A stretch of DNA of 64,000 nt from DATACQ01 sp036555515 (GTDB lineage: Bacteria; Desulfobacterota; Binatia; UBA9968): contig DATBLC010000063.1 of assembly GCA_036555515.1 (NCBI GenBank), positions 15,043 through 79,042 of the forward strand, in the 5' to 3' direction. A program made the translations under genes and the position numbers. This document shows, in pieces, positions 43,276 to 51,940 of the stretch. The stretch's first letter is position 1. Each line of letters opens with the position of its first letter. Under the pieces are notes generated by a model, which searched no databases, was not told the origin of the DNA, and saw nothing but the letters and a program-made list of their open reading frames with translations.

Positions 43276-43302
43276 ATAATACAGCCGCACGAATCAAAGC
43301 AA
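43276..43302 (-). promoter_or_regulatory. Predicted promoter of VOC paralogue 3
   Basis: Minus strand: TTGCTT (43302-43297), 15-base spacer, TATTAT (43281-43276). Flanking sequence GGCTGTATTATAA matches the promoter at 41268-41294. Confidence 0.5.
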
Positions 43303-43374
43303 CATTGCTTGCGGTTCAATGTTCAGGGTTCAAAGTAATGAATTCCCTGAATTCCCTAATGTCTAACCGGTTCT

Positions 43375-44340
43375 TTAACGCGTCTGGGGTCCGGCTTCCT
43401 GCACCTTCCTGAGCAAGCTCATATCCTCCAGATCATCCGGTGTAAACTGCTTCGCGATCTTGAGAGTCTCGCGGTAGATCTCGATCTCCCGTTCCACCAG
43501 TTTACGCGGCTTGGTGCCGTCTTTGCTGTAGGAAAGCATCTGAGCCTTGAACGCTTTTTCGGCAAGCGGCAAATCGATGTTGTGATAGCGGGCGATGTAT
43601 TGAATCACTTCGTTGCGGTTGGTTGGATTATGTAGGTAAACCATGGTCCGGTGTAGCCCCGCAATGAGTGCGTGGGCTTTTTGAGGATACCTCGTGAGGG
43701 ACGCCACCGTCGTCACCAGGCCGATAAAGCTCAAGGGCGCGTAGGTTCTCGCTTCCGCCAGGCGCCGGAATCCTTGGGCTTCCAGCTCTTCCGCGTAAGG
43801 CGGTGCCATCAAAGTCGCTGCGACTTTTCCGGTAGTCAGAGACTTGTACGCATTTTCCGTCACTTGCGTTGCGAGAAGCGTAACCCGGGAGGTATCGACG
43901 CCATTGCCTTTGAGAATCAACGTTGTCGACATGCCGACAGCGTCGGTAATCGACGTGACAGCAACGACTTTGCCTGTGAGGTCGGCAATCGTCTTTATCT
44001 CAGGCCGTGCGAGGAGCGCGTGACTAGGATCCGCTTGGACATAGAAGACCCTCTTGAGAGGCAGGCCGCGGAGAATGGCCGAGGTGGCGGCACCCAGGGT
44101 TGTAGAGAAATCAAGCTCTCCCGCCACTAGCGCCGCGATTGCGGTGGGTGGCGACATGACTATGAATTGCGGCTCAATCTGCTCCGGCAAAAAGAACCCT
44201 TTGTCCATACCAAAGTAGTATGGCATTAGCGACAGGCTTTTCGACGGCACGTGAATCGTGATCTTGGTTGCGGCCGAGGCTGCCCAACTTGAGAAAACAC
44301 AAAGCCAGACCGCCGCGGCGACAATCATCTTGAGTTTCAT
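43375..44340 (-). CDS. NMT1-like ABC transporter substrate-binding protein
   Basis: 321 residues from ATG 44340, which opens a signal peptide (MKLKMIVAAAVWLCVFSSWA, ending SAA); the frame extends further upstream but would bury the signal peptide. Motifs: KITIHVPSKSLSLMPYYFGMDKGFF, IADLTGKVVAVTSITDAVG, TGKVAATLMAPPYAEELE. Lies 67 bp downstream of the selenoprotein-like gene on the same strand. Orphan binding protein, ligand unknown. Confidence 0.85.
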   Translation of the reverse strand: MKLKMIVAAAVWLCVFSSWAASAATKITIHVPSKSLSLMPYYFGMDKGFFLPEQIEPQFIVMSPPTAIAALVAGELDFSTTLGAATSAILRGLPLKRVFYVQADPSHALLARPEIKTIADLTGKVVAVTSITDAVGMSTTLILKGNGVDTSRVTLLATQVTENAYKSLTTGKVAATLMAPPYAEELEAQGFRRLAEARTYAPLSFIGLVTTVASLTRYPQKAHALIAGLHRTMVYLHNPTNRNEVIQYIARYHNIDLPLAEKAFKAQMLSYSKDGTKPRKLVEREIEIYRETLKIAKQFTPDDLEDMSLLRKVQEAGPQTR

Positions 44341-44407
44341 CTTTCTCAAATCACACCTTTTCGCAGGGAATGATCGACTCAGTGTCACCTTCAACGACTT
44401 TTCTCCC

Positions 44408-44998
44408 TCACTCATGGAAACGGCTTGCCGCGGCGGCGGCGACTTTTTCGACGGCCGGCAATGGGCAAAAACCCTGCGACTCGACGGCGAAGACCGGATT
44501 GAATTTGCTGCGGAAATTTTCCAGCGCAATGATCGCCGCCAATTCAACCAGCTCTTCCTCGCCATAGTGCCGCTTCAAGCGGTTGAAAAAACGGTCGGTG
44601 ACGCGCTTGCTCGTATACGTCATGCGCTCGCAAAGCTCCAACGCGAGTTTTTCCTTAATCGACAACAGCGCGCTTTTTCGGTAATCGCCCAACGCCGCTT
44701 CCACCTTCTCTGTCGAGGCCCCATGTCGCATCCCACTGGACGCGTTGATGTCAATTCAATATGGACAACCATTGATGCTCGCCGCCTTCATACAAAGCAG
44801 ATGCCGCAAATCGGCCGGGATCAACCCCGAAGCGAGTATCCCTTGTTGTAGGGCCTGCACGCCTTTTTGGATTGTCGGTCTGAGCCCGTAAACCCTGGCG
44901 GTATTAAGTATCGATCCGTACTGCTTCTCCTGCTCCGCAAACAACTGCCGCACATCGTCCGGTGCATCTTCCTTGGTGACGCCTTTAATTCTCAGCAT
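44408..44998 (-). CDS. AhpD/carboxymuconolactone decarboxylase-like protein, probable selenoprotein (TGA = Sec at residue 81)
   Basis: ATG 44998 has GGGAGG upstream. Codons 1-80 end ...NGCPY, then TGA (44758-44756), then the same frame runs on for 115 further codons (IDINASSGMRHGASTEKVEAAL ... VEKVAAAAASRFHE). AhpD-like proteins have a CxxC redox pair at exactly this site; here it reads Cys78-Pro-Tyr-TGA81, so TGA replaces the second cysteine. An 18-nt hairpin (7-bp stem, 4-nt loop AGUG) begins 11 nt after the TGA. Read through as selenocysteine the protein is 196 residues, a normal length for the family. AhpD-like selenoproteins with CxxU motifs are known. A nonsense mutation is the alternative; the motif position, spacing and intact downstream frame argue against it. 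selA, selB, selC and selD are not in this window. Confidence 0.8.
44727..44744 (-). promoter_or_regulatory. Predicted bacterial SECIS hairpin
   Basis: mRNA sense: CGCGUCC-AGUG-GGAUGCG, seven pairs including one G-U, with the second loop base a G. It starts 11 nt after the UGA and the loop begins 18 nt after it. Bacterial SECIS elements require a stem-loop just 3' of UGA with a G among the first two loop bases; E. coli fdhF uses the same 11-nt spacing. Confidence 0.7.
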
Positions 44999-45052
44999 TG
45001 AAATCCTCCCGTTACAAAATGTGTAGGGGACGGTCGCTAGCTCCCCAACACT

Positions 45053-46009
45053 TTAAATTAGATTCAACAGGCGCGCGGCGGTGCCGCCGAGCATGCCGTC
45101 GATGACTTTTTCATCCAGCGGCAGTTTCCGAATGGTTTCGATATATTCACCGATGCCGTCCACGCTCTTCCCCATCCTGGGATCGCTGTTATTGAAATTC
45201 TGCGGGTAGTCCGTGGCGAAAACCATGCGCTCCGGCTGTATCCCCTCCAGCGCGCAGCGCAGGGCGATGGGGCTGCCTTCGAATCCCGCCATGTCGAAAT
45301 AAAGCAGGCCGAAATACTCGTCAAACGACTGAGGCAAATTGAAGCGATACGATGAGCGCGCGATCCGTTCTTTGTAGCCCGCTAACCCGCCGCCGAAGTG
45401 TGCGAAAACGAGCTTCAGGTCAGGGTAGCGGTCGAGAACGCCTCCGGCGATAAGCCGCGTCACGGCGACGCCGAGATCGAACTCGCGCGTGAGAATGACC
45501 GGCAGCATGTAATCCTTGAGCAGATCATAACCCTTCGGCGCCAGCGCTGGGTGAACGAACACGGTCGCCCCGAGCTTCGCGGCGCGCTCGAAAAAGGGTC
45601 TAAACTCTTCGGCGTCCAGCGAAAGCCCGTTGATTTGTGAAGAAATCGTCGCGCCGCGCAAGCCCAGTTCGCACACCGCCCGCTCCAGTTCCGCGAGCGC
45701 GGGCTTCCCCTCCAGGGGCGGCAGATGAGCGAGACAGGCGAAACGATCCGGATAATCCCTCTGCATCTGCGCCGCGGCATCGTTGATCAACCGGCAGTTG
45801 TCCAGCGTGGTTTCCCAGCCCAGGATGCAACTCAACACCGCCAGATCGACGCCCGCCCGGTCCATCTCTTCGACCTGCGCTTGCATATCGAACAGCTGCG
45901 CGTGCACCGACGCGTTTTCCTGTCTTACCGGAACTTTACTGTCGGTTTTCATCCCCAACCGTCGCGCCAATTCGACCGGAATATAGTGATGTTCGAAGTC
46001 AATGACCAT
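45053..46009 (-). CDS. Amidohydrolase family 2 (ACMSD-like) metal-dependent hydrolase/decarboxylase
   Basis: 318 residues. MVIDFEHHYIP at the N-terminus (family equivalent of HxH, here EHHY), then LSCILGWETTLDNCRLIND, TVFVHPALAP with the barrel histidine, KLVFAHFGGGLAGYKERI with the next histidine, and VFATDYPQNF supplying the catalytic Asp. These positions match amino-carboxymuconate-semialdehyde decarboxylase-type enzymes, many of which decarboxylate aromatic acids. Stands at the head of the minus-strand run that includes the AhpD-like gene (54 bp apart), so the two may be cotranscribed. Confidence 0.85.
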   Translation of the reverse strand: MVIDFEHHYIPVELARRLGMKTDSKVPVRQENASVHAQLFDMQAQVEEMDRAGVDLAVLSCILGWETTLDNCRLINDAAAQMQRDYPDRFACLAHLPPLEGKPALAELERAVCELGLRGATISSQINGLSLDAEEFRPFFERAAKLGATVFVHPALAPKGYDLLKDYMLPVILTREFDLGVAVTRLIAGGVLDRYPDLKLVFAHFGGGLAGYKERIARSSYRFNLPQSFDEYFGLLYFDMAGFEGSPIALRCALEGIQPERMVFATDYPQNFNNSDPRMGKSVDGIGEYIETIRKLPLDEKVIDGMLGGTAARLLNLI

Positions 46010-46232
46010 AGCACCTCTTAATCCACTGACCGTCTAAACCGTATCCCAGGGTTTTAAAGACTGTCAAGGAAGAGCAACCAGCGCGCTTAAGGATTGTCGG
46101 GCAGGAGATGGCGTTGAGGGACGAATGTTGACGATAGAACACGACTTGACGCAATCCCGGGCGCGGATTATGTTCCCTCCAAATCTGTGGCATATGTCAA
46201 AAATATTTTCCTAACGCTTTCAGAGGTGCAAA

Positions 46233-47216
46233 ATGACTCGTAGCGACGGCAAAGCGGATGCGCTGCACATAGCAACCTACTCAGGCTGGTATCGCTTTGA
46301 ACCGAACGGTGGAGAGTGGAAGGAGACCGACAAGGCGCTTACTTTTTGGAAGCTGACCTCGCTTCAAGTGGATCCGCTCGACCCACGCCATGTTTACATT
46401 GCGACGGAACATTCCGGCCTTTTCATCACCCACAACGGCGGCGGGTTTTGGCAGCGCGCCAAACCCAATGTGCCGCGCTTGACAACGAACGCATTGCTCG
46501 CTCTGCCCGGAAAGATATTTGCCGGCACCTGGCCGGCGGCGCTTTATGGCGCCAGCGACGGCGGCCCATGGCGCGAACTGGAGGGCGTGCGCCTCGGCGC
46601 CACCGGTGGCAGCTTTCCGCCAAGCCCTGAACTGAGCGCCCGAGTGCGCTTTCTCGCCGCGGATGATGCCTCTCCACGCAGGCTCTTCGCCGCCATCGAA
46701 GTTGGCGGCATGTTGATGAGCGACGATGGGGGTGAGCGCTGGTCTCAGGTCACTGCGGGGTTGGACGATCCGGATGTTCACCAGATACTTCCGAGCGTCG
46801 AGAAAAAAGGACTCGTTTTGGCTGCTTGCGGCGAAGGGATTTATCGCAGCGAAGATCGCGGCGAACGTTGGGAAAAAGTTACGCCGGCCGGGCCGCGCAC
46901 CTTCGGCTCGTCCGTGATGGAAGACCAGAGTGGTACGCTCTACCTCGGCGTAGCGCTGGGGCGGCCAAACACCTGGCTGCGCAACGAGCGCGCCGACGCC
47001 GCGCTCTACGTGAGCACAAATGGCGGCGTAAAATGGGACATCGCCGTTGAAGGACTGCGCGGCGGTATCATGGCCATGTGCCGAAATGATGGCGGCGACG
47101 GCGTTTTCGCTTCGACGTCGGAAGGCGACGTGCTCAGCGTCGATGCATCCGGGGCGCGCACGATCATCAGTGGGCTCCCTAGCATCACCGCGCTCGCCTT
47201 GGGTGCAGGCTGCTAA
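46233..47216 (+). CDS. BNR/WD40-like beta-propeller protein
   Basis: 327 residues, no signal peptide. Repeated Asp-box-like turns: ITHNGGGFWQRA, GASDGGPWRELE, MSDDGGERWSQVT, RSEDRGERWEKVT and VSTNGGVKWDIAV, each in a strand context typical of sialidase-like or photosystem-assembly-like propellers. GAGG lies about 7 bases before ATG 46233. Function unknown. Its last codons (GGT-GCA-GGC-TGC-TAA) lie inside a family A repeat, so the native C-terminus may have been altered. Confidence 0.75.
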   Translation: MTRSDGKADALHIATYSGWYRFEPNGGEWKETDKALTFWKLTSLQVDPLDPRHVYIATEHSGLFITHNGGGFWQRAKPNVPRLTTNALLALPGKIFAGTWPAALYGASDGGPWRELEGVRLGATGGSFPPSPELSARVRFLAADDASPRRLFAAIEVGGMLMSDDGGERWSQVTAGLDDPDVHQILPSVEKKGLVLAACGEGIYRSEDRGERWEKVTPAGPRTFGSSVMEDQSGTLYLGVALGRPNTWLRNERADAALYVSTNGGVKWDIAVEGLRGGIMAMCRNDGGDGVFASTSEGDVLSVDASGARTIISGLPSITALALGAGC

Positions 47217-47358
47217 AAAGACTCATATGCTTTCGCCGATTGCCCTGAGCTTGTCGAAGGGTGCGCTCAATCGCCTCGCTCCAACGTACTGGCGACGTAC
47301 GCCTCCGCTCGTCGATCTATCGCGCGCCGCGCCTCTGAGATCTTTTTGAGTAGCCTGC
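47205..47358. repeat. Family A palindromic repeat, copy 4
   Basis: Left end GCAGGCTGCTAAAAAG contains the stop codon TAA (47214-47216) of the propeller gene; right end CTTTTTGAGTAGCCTGC. Internal blocks match copy 3 (28484-28605) read on the opposite strand, with an extra GCCCTGAGCTTGTCGAAGG insertion. The remainder of 47217-47472 shows no gene. Confidence 0.8.
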
Positions 47359-47472
47359 AAGGTGGCGCATGTCGTTTTGAGAGTCTTGATTTAACTCGAA
47401 AGCTGAAACCTGAAACCTTCTTCCCTGGAGCAGATGGGAAGAAGAGGAATCAGACTCTTGCCTATTGCCTTC

Positions 47473-48516
47473 TCACTTGCGTGAGATTTCCAAGAGAATC
47501 TTGTTCCATCGTTCCATGGTCTGCACATATTCATAAGTCGTCAGACCTTGCTCGGCGTACCACCGTTTGTATCCATAATCCTTTCGCGGGCTGCCGTAAC
47601 CGAACTTCTCGCCGAGTATCTTTTGGCCTTCGGGTCCAATCATGAAATCAATGAACAGCAACGCCGCGTGGGGTCGTTGCGTGTTCGCGAAGGTGGCCAT
47701 TGTGCCGGCGTTGGTCGGAACTAATTCCAGCGGCAGCCACGCCACCGGAGCTTTGCGCATTACGGCTAGTCTGATATTGCTGTCCACGGCCGTAAACGTA
47801 AGCGGCACTTCGCCGGAGACGATCAACTCATTCAAACCCAGGGCGGGCATCGAATACTGCTTGATGCCTTGGGCCGCCAATTTCCTGACGAACCCGTCGC
47901 CTTTTACTCTCAGCATGGCGCCGAGCATGCGGGTGCCAATGTCTTCCACGCTGATTCCAATCTTGCCTTTCAGCACCGGCTTCAATAGATCGTCGAAACT
48001 CCTGGGCACGTCGGTTTCACGGATGAGGTTCTTGTTGTACCCGACACCGACGTAGGATTCGCGGTCCACGGCGGTGAAGTACAGTCCTCCCGGCGCTTTT
48101 TCTTTGGAACCCTCGGGATAGTCGGCGAGATGCGGCGAAGTGAAGGGCAAAAGGAGCTTATTGTCGCGCAACAACATCACCGCGCCTGGAGTGGTTTCGA
48201 TGGCGTCGACATTGTAGCGTCGCGCCTGGGCCTCGCTCACTATCCGAGTGGCCAAAGTCGTCGCCGGTGCGCGGTAGAATTCCACAGTCACGCCGGGATA
48301 CTTGGCTTCAAAGGACTTGGCCATTTCCTTGTAAGTGCTGAGCGATGTGTACCAGATAAGTTTCCCTTCCTTTTTGGCGCCGTCATACAGCACACGCTCA
48401 CGGTCGGCGCCGGTGTATTTTGCCAGATCAGCGGCCGTTCTGAGCGATGGAGTCTGGGCCCATGCATTACCCAGCAGGATTGCGTAAACCAGGACGTTAA
48501 TTCCCAACCTCTTCAT
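47473..48516 (-). CDS. Extracellular solute-binding protein, ferric/family 1 type
   Basis: 347 residues; signal peptide to about residue 20 (ends AWA). GGAGG is 6 bases before ATG 48516. Core: LYDGAKKEGKLIWYTSLSTYKEMAKSFEAKYPGVTVEFYRA, SFDDLLKPVLKGKIGISVED and FIDFMIGPEGQKILGEKFGYGSP. Same class as the protein at 38411-39430 but with no permease nearby. Stops adjacent to a family A repeat region and starts 19 bp downstream of the acyl-CoA synthetase stop, so the two are probably cotranscribed. Confidence 0.85.
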   Translation of the reverse strand: MKRLGINVLVYAILLGNAWAQTPSLRTAADLAKYTGADRERVLYDGAKKEGKLIWYTSLSTYKEMAKSFEAKYPGVTVEFYRAPATTLATRIVSEAQARRYNVDAIETTPGAVMLLRDNKLLLPFTSPHLADYPEGSKEKAPGGLYFTAVDRESYVGVGYNKNLIRETDVPRSFDDLLKPVLKGKIGISVEDIGTRMLGAMLRVKGDGFVRKLAAQGIKQYSMPALGLNELIVSGEVPLTFTAVDSNIRLAVMRKAPVAWLPLELVPTNAGTMATFANTQRPHAALLFIDFMIGPEGQKILGEKFGYGSPRKDYGYKRWYAEQGLTTYEYVQTMERWNKILLEISRK

Positions 48517-48535
48517 TGATGGCCTCCCGATTATG

Positions 48536-49939
48536 CTACGGTTTCGGCTCCGCTACGAGCGCAGATTTCAATATCTTTCCCGTCGGACCTTTGGGCAGTT
48601 CGGCTAGGATGTACACTCGCCGCGGATATTTGTACCGAGCCAGATGATCTCTGCAGTATTCAAGCAAATCCTCGGAGGCGACGTTCTCCATGCGCTTCAA
48701 ACTGACAAAGGCTGCGACTTCTTCGCCGAGATCTATATCTGGAACGCCCACCACCGCGGCCTCGGCAATCGCCGGATGAGAAAGGAGAACGGCTTCGATT
48801 TCCTGTGGAAAGACCGAATAACCGCCGCGCAGGATGCGCTCCCGCTTGCGGCCGACGATCTGAACGTAACCCTCCGGCGAGACCATGGCGAGATCGCCGG
48901 TTTTGAACCAACCATCGGCGATGACGGCATTCGTTTCATCAACGGTATCCCAGTAGCCGTTCATCATCGCCGGCGATTTGATCCAGAGTTCGCCGATTCC
49001 GTCGCGACTCGTTTCTTCGTCAACGATCGTCCGAATTTTTACGCCCGGGACCGCTCTACCGACGGCATCCGGAATGTCATTTGGATCATCAGAGCAAAAG
49101 GACAGCGGCCGGAACAGTTCGGTCATGCCGTAACCGCGCACGATTCTGGTGGCGGTCTTTTCGCGCCATTCGAGCGCCAACTCCCACGGACAGGGCGCCG
49201 CGCCGGCAACCGCGATTCGCAGGCTCGAAAAGTCCGCCCGGGCAAACGCCGGCGAATTCAGCAGCCGCCTGAAGATCGTCGCCACCGCGGGTAAAACCGT
49301 TACGCGACGTTGCTTGATCGCGGCAAACACGGCTTCGGGCGTGAATCGTTCGAGTATGACAACGGTGGCTCCGGTGAGAAGCGGCGCCAAAAGGCCGCCG
49401 TTGAGCCCGAGCGAGTGTGCCAGCGGAACGGCAACCAGCACTGTATCGTCGGCGCTAAGGCCCATGACCGGTTGCGCCCAAGAATGATTGGCGAACGTCA
49501 AAGCATCGTGACTAAAGACGGCGCCCTTGGGCCGGCCCGTGCTTCCCGAAGTATAGAGGATCAACGATGGCGCGCTGGCATCGCCGATCGTCGGCCAGGA
49601 GTCTCGATTCATGACAACCCGATCGACGCTCAATTTCGGTCTCAGATCCGCCTTGAACGCGGCGAGCTCTTCTGCTTTGACCAGCGGATTGAGCGGCGCC
49701 GGTGTCGCTCCTAACTTGAGAATGGCTAGGAAGGCGACCACGAATTCGACTCCATTGGGCAGTAATAGCGCGACGCGATCGCCCGCGACAACGCCTTGGC
49801 TTGAAAGATAGGCAGCGAAACCGGACGCGAAAGCGTCAAGCTCCGACCAGGTGAGCTTGCCGACGTCCCACAGCAGCGCCGTTTTGGCGCCGAGGCGGCG
49901 CGCGTTGGCTTCGATGGCGCAGACAAAGTTTTCCTGCAT
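48536..49939 (-). CDS. Class I adenylate-forming enzyme (acyl/aryl-CoA synthetase)
   Basis: 467 residues, shorter than typical acyl-CoA synthetases (about 500-550). AMP-binding motif LILYTSGSTGRPKGAV at about 126-141, GYGMTELFRPLSF (A5-like), GELWIKSPAMMNGYWD, DGWFKTGDLAMVSPEGYVQIVGRKRERI, and the terminal lysine region LPKGPTGKILKSAL. All catalytic elements for carboxylate adenylation and thioesterification are present. Substrate not inferable; the nearby UbiD/reductase cluster makes an aromatic or dicarboxylic acid plausible. Confidence 0.85.
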   Translation of the reverse strand: MQENFVCAIEANARRLGAKTALLWDVGKLTWSELDAFASGFAAYLSSQGVVAGDRVALLLPNGVEFVVAFLAILKLGATPAPLNPLVKAEELAAFKADLRPKLSVDRVVMNRDSWPTIGDASAPSLILYTSGSTGRPKGAVFSHDALTFANHSWAQPVMGLSADDTVLVAVPLAHSLGLNGGLLAPLLTGATVVILERFTPEAVFAAIKQRRVTVLPAVATIFRRLLNSPAFARADFSSLRIAVAGAAPCPWELALEWREKTATRIVRGYGMTELFRPLSFCSDDPNDIPDAVGRAVPGVKIRTIVDEETSRDGIGELWIKSPAMMNGYWDTVDETNAVIADGWFKTGDLAMVSPEGYVQIVGRKRERILRGGYSVFPQEIEAVLLSHPAIAEAAVVGVPDIDLGEEVAAFVSLKRMENVASEDLLEYCRDHLARYKYPRRVYILAELPKGPTGKILKSALVAEPKP

Positions 49940-50050
49940 TGCTTTTAATCAGTCCGTTGATTGCGCTCTTGTCTAAAAATAGTTCCCGTAATCCTGATCG
50001 AGCGAACTCATCATCTCACAAGTCGTGGTTTTGAATTGTTCCTTCTTTGG

Positions 50051-50179
50051 AGACTGTGTCGCAATGTCATTCTGAGCCGCAGGCGAAGAATCTCGTCTTC
50101 GTAACACCTCGAAAACGCGAGATGCTTCGCTTCCGCTCAGCATGACATCAACGCGCTTTCGCGGATTGTGACACAGTCT
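50051..50179. repeat. Family C palindromic repeat, copy 2
   Basis: Outer arms AGACTGTGTCGCAAT and ATTGTGACACAGTCT pair with one mismatch; inner ends ATGTCATTCTGAG (50064) and GCTCAGCATGACAT (to 50148), with GAAGAATCTCGTCTTCGTAAC between, matching 32775-32882. The rest of the gene-free stretch 49940-50297 shows nothing. Confidence 0.75.
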
Positions 50180-50297
50180 CTTACGGAGAAGACCAGGATG
50201 AGGGGTGATCCATTACTCACCCGTCACCTTCATCCTCTCCCGTCGAGTCCCGTCGAGGGAGAGGAAAATTAATCATCAGCCAACCTCGTTTGCAGCA

Positions 50298-51656
50298 CTA
50301 CTTACCGACGAAGTCTTTGAGGTTGATTCTCTGCCAGACTTCTTTCGGGATGCGATGACGCGGGGTGTAGGCGGCGAGTGAAGGTTTAGCCGTGGCATCC
50401 ACGCCCCACTTTGCTGTGTTGCCGTCTTCTTTGGTCGACGGGTCCAGATCCGAGCCTCGAGCATTGGTGACGACCAGGATATCGCGATCGGGCTGGCAAC
50501 GGGTCGCAATCGCCCAGTTGACCTGCCGATCATTGAAAATATCCACGTCGTGATCGACCACCACCACGCGCTTCATGTAGAGATCGGCGCCGAGCACGGC
50601 TAAGATGGCGTTCTTGCTCTGGCCGGAGACCCGTTGTTCGACCGAAACGTAACAAGTAAACGGCGCCGGCACGCGTACGGCTTTTACCGTCGGCACCATG
50701 GCGCGAACCGCACGGTACAAATTCGCTTCGATGGGGGTGGTGGAAAGCATCAGGTGATCGAGATGTCCGACGGTTATGTCCTGGAAGATCGCGTCGCGCC
50801 GGTGCGTGACCGCGCGCACTTTTAGCACTTCGCGTTGCCTCTCGCCAAGACTATAGCCGGTGAACTCGCCGAACGGGCCTTCCGCCGTGCGTTCGTGCGG
50901 CAAGATTTCTCCTTCGATGATCAGTTCCGCGTGTGCTGGAACGAGCAGGGCGGAAGTCTCGCACTTCACCAGCTCGAGCGGTTCGCCGAGCAGCCCGCCC
51001 ATAACCGCACGCTCGTCCTCGTCGATGGAGCCGATGGCAAGACAACCCAGCGCGATGGCTGGATGGACGCCAACGGCGAAAGCGACGGGCAACGCTTTTC
51101 CCTGGGCCTCGGCGGCGCGTTGAAACTCCCATAAATGCTTCGCCAGGGTGAGATGAATCGAGGTCGTATCGCGGCCCTTGATCATGAGCCGGTTGTAGGC
51201 GCAGTTCCAGGTATCAGAGGCGGGGTCTTTCGCGAAGGATATTGCGGCGGTGATATACGCGCCCGCATCTTCCTGGTGGTGGAGGATCTGCGGCAGCTGA
51301 TACAGATCAAGCCGGTCGCCGGTGAGAACCGTCTCTTTCACTGGCCCTATGGAAACTACTTTAGCCTGGATCGGTTTTTCCATGGCGCGCAGATACGCGC
51401 GTTGTATCCCCTCAGGCTTGGCGCGGATCGCTGCCGCCAATCGAGAGCGACCGGCATGAAGATTGGTTAGCACCGGGAACTTCGTGCCCTTTACTTTTTC
51501 GAAAAGTAAAATTGGCCGCCGTTTGGCTTCCTGCTCGAGCTTGACGGTAATCGCAGTGATTTCAAAAGCGGGATCGACTTCGCGGGAAACGACCAGGAAA
51601 TCTTCCGGACTGTCGCGCTTGATACCATCTAGAAAGGTTCGCAGATCTTGCGACAT
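50298..51656 (-). CDS. UbiD family (de)carboxylase, copy 2
   Basis: 452 residues. UbiD features: PVLTNLHAGRSRLAAAI, DAGAYITAAISFAKDP, NRLMIKGRDTTSIHLT, PEAIALGC-like AIALGCLAIG, and the catalytic core LIIEGEILPHERTAEGPFGEFTGY with the E-(x)-R-E arrangement that binds prenylated FMN and a metal. UbiD enzymes reversibly decarboxylate aromatic or unsaturated acids. Encoded 15 bp downstream of a zinc-ribbon gene and in operon with a second UbiD and the reductase subunits. No ubiX is visible, so prenyl-FMN must come from elsewhere. Confidence 0.85.
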   Translation of the reverse strand: MSQDLRTFLDGIKRDSPEDFLVVSREVDPAFEITAITVKLEQEAKRRPILLFEKVKGTKFPVLTNLHAGRSRLAAAIRAKPEGIQRAYLRAMEKPIQAKVVSIGPVKETVLTGDRLDLYQLPQILHHQEDAGAYITAAISFAKDPASDTWNCAYNRLMIKGRDTTSIHLTLAKHLWEFQRAAEAQGKALPVAFAVGVHPAIALGCLAIGSIDEDERAVMGGLLGEPLELVKCETSALLVPAHAELIIEGEILPHERTAEGPFGEFTGYSLGERQREVLKVRAVTHRRDAIFQDITVGHLDHLMLSTTPIEANLYRAVRAMVPTVKAVRVPAPFTCYVSVEQRVSGQSKNAILAVLGADLYMKRVVVVDHDVDIFNDRQVNWAIATRCQPDRDILVVTNARGSDLDPSTKEDGNTAKWGVDATAKPSLAAYTPRHRIPKEVWQRINLKDFVGK

Positions 51657-51671
51657 AGAGGTGGTGGATCC

Positions 51672-51821
51672 TCACTCGACGATTTTAGCGCTCTCCTCAT
51701 CCAAGAACTGGTGACTGCAGTAGGGACAGAGAAGTTTGATCTTTTTGTGCCGAAGTTCCTGCCAGTGGCAATAAAATTCGCCGTTACATTGTGGACAGGT
51801 CACCCAAAAAATCTTCGTCAC
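51672..51821 (-). CDS. Small zinc-ribbon protein between two UbiD genes
   Basis: 49 residues from GTG 51821 with GGGGAGG 9 bases upstream. Sequence shows two zinc knuckles: CPQC at residues 9-12 and CPYC at 32-35, separated by a polar GEFYCHWQELRHKKIKL segment with an extra Cys and His. It lies 15 bp upstream of the second UbiD gene and about 120 bp downstream of the first, same strand. Tiny zinc-ribbon proteins next to UbiD genes could act as an accessory or fourth-subunit-like partner, as phenylphosphate carboxylases have small subunits; that role is inference. Confidence 0.7.
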   Translation of the reverse strand: MTKIFWVTCPQCNGEFYCHWQELRHKKIKLLCPYCSHQFLDEESAKIVE

Positions 51822-51940
51822 GGCTCTTTTCCTCCCCAGCAAAACAAAATCCGAAAGCCGAATCTCGAAATCCGAAACAAACTCGAAGTCAACGTCAAAC
51901 TCGAAAAATCCAAAACGGCGAATCGATTCATGTTTGGCAG

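Noticed and set aside
44756..44998. Reading the AhpD-like gene as a nonsense-mutated pseudogene
   Set aside because: TGA lies exactly at the redox cysteine position, the frame is intact downstream and an 11-nt-spaced hairpin follows; these together are unlikely by chance.
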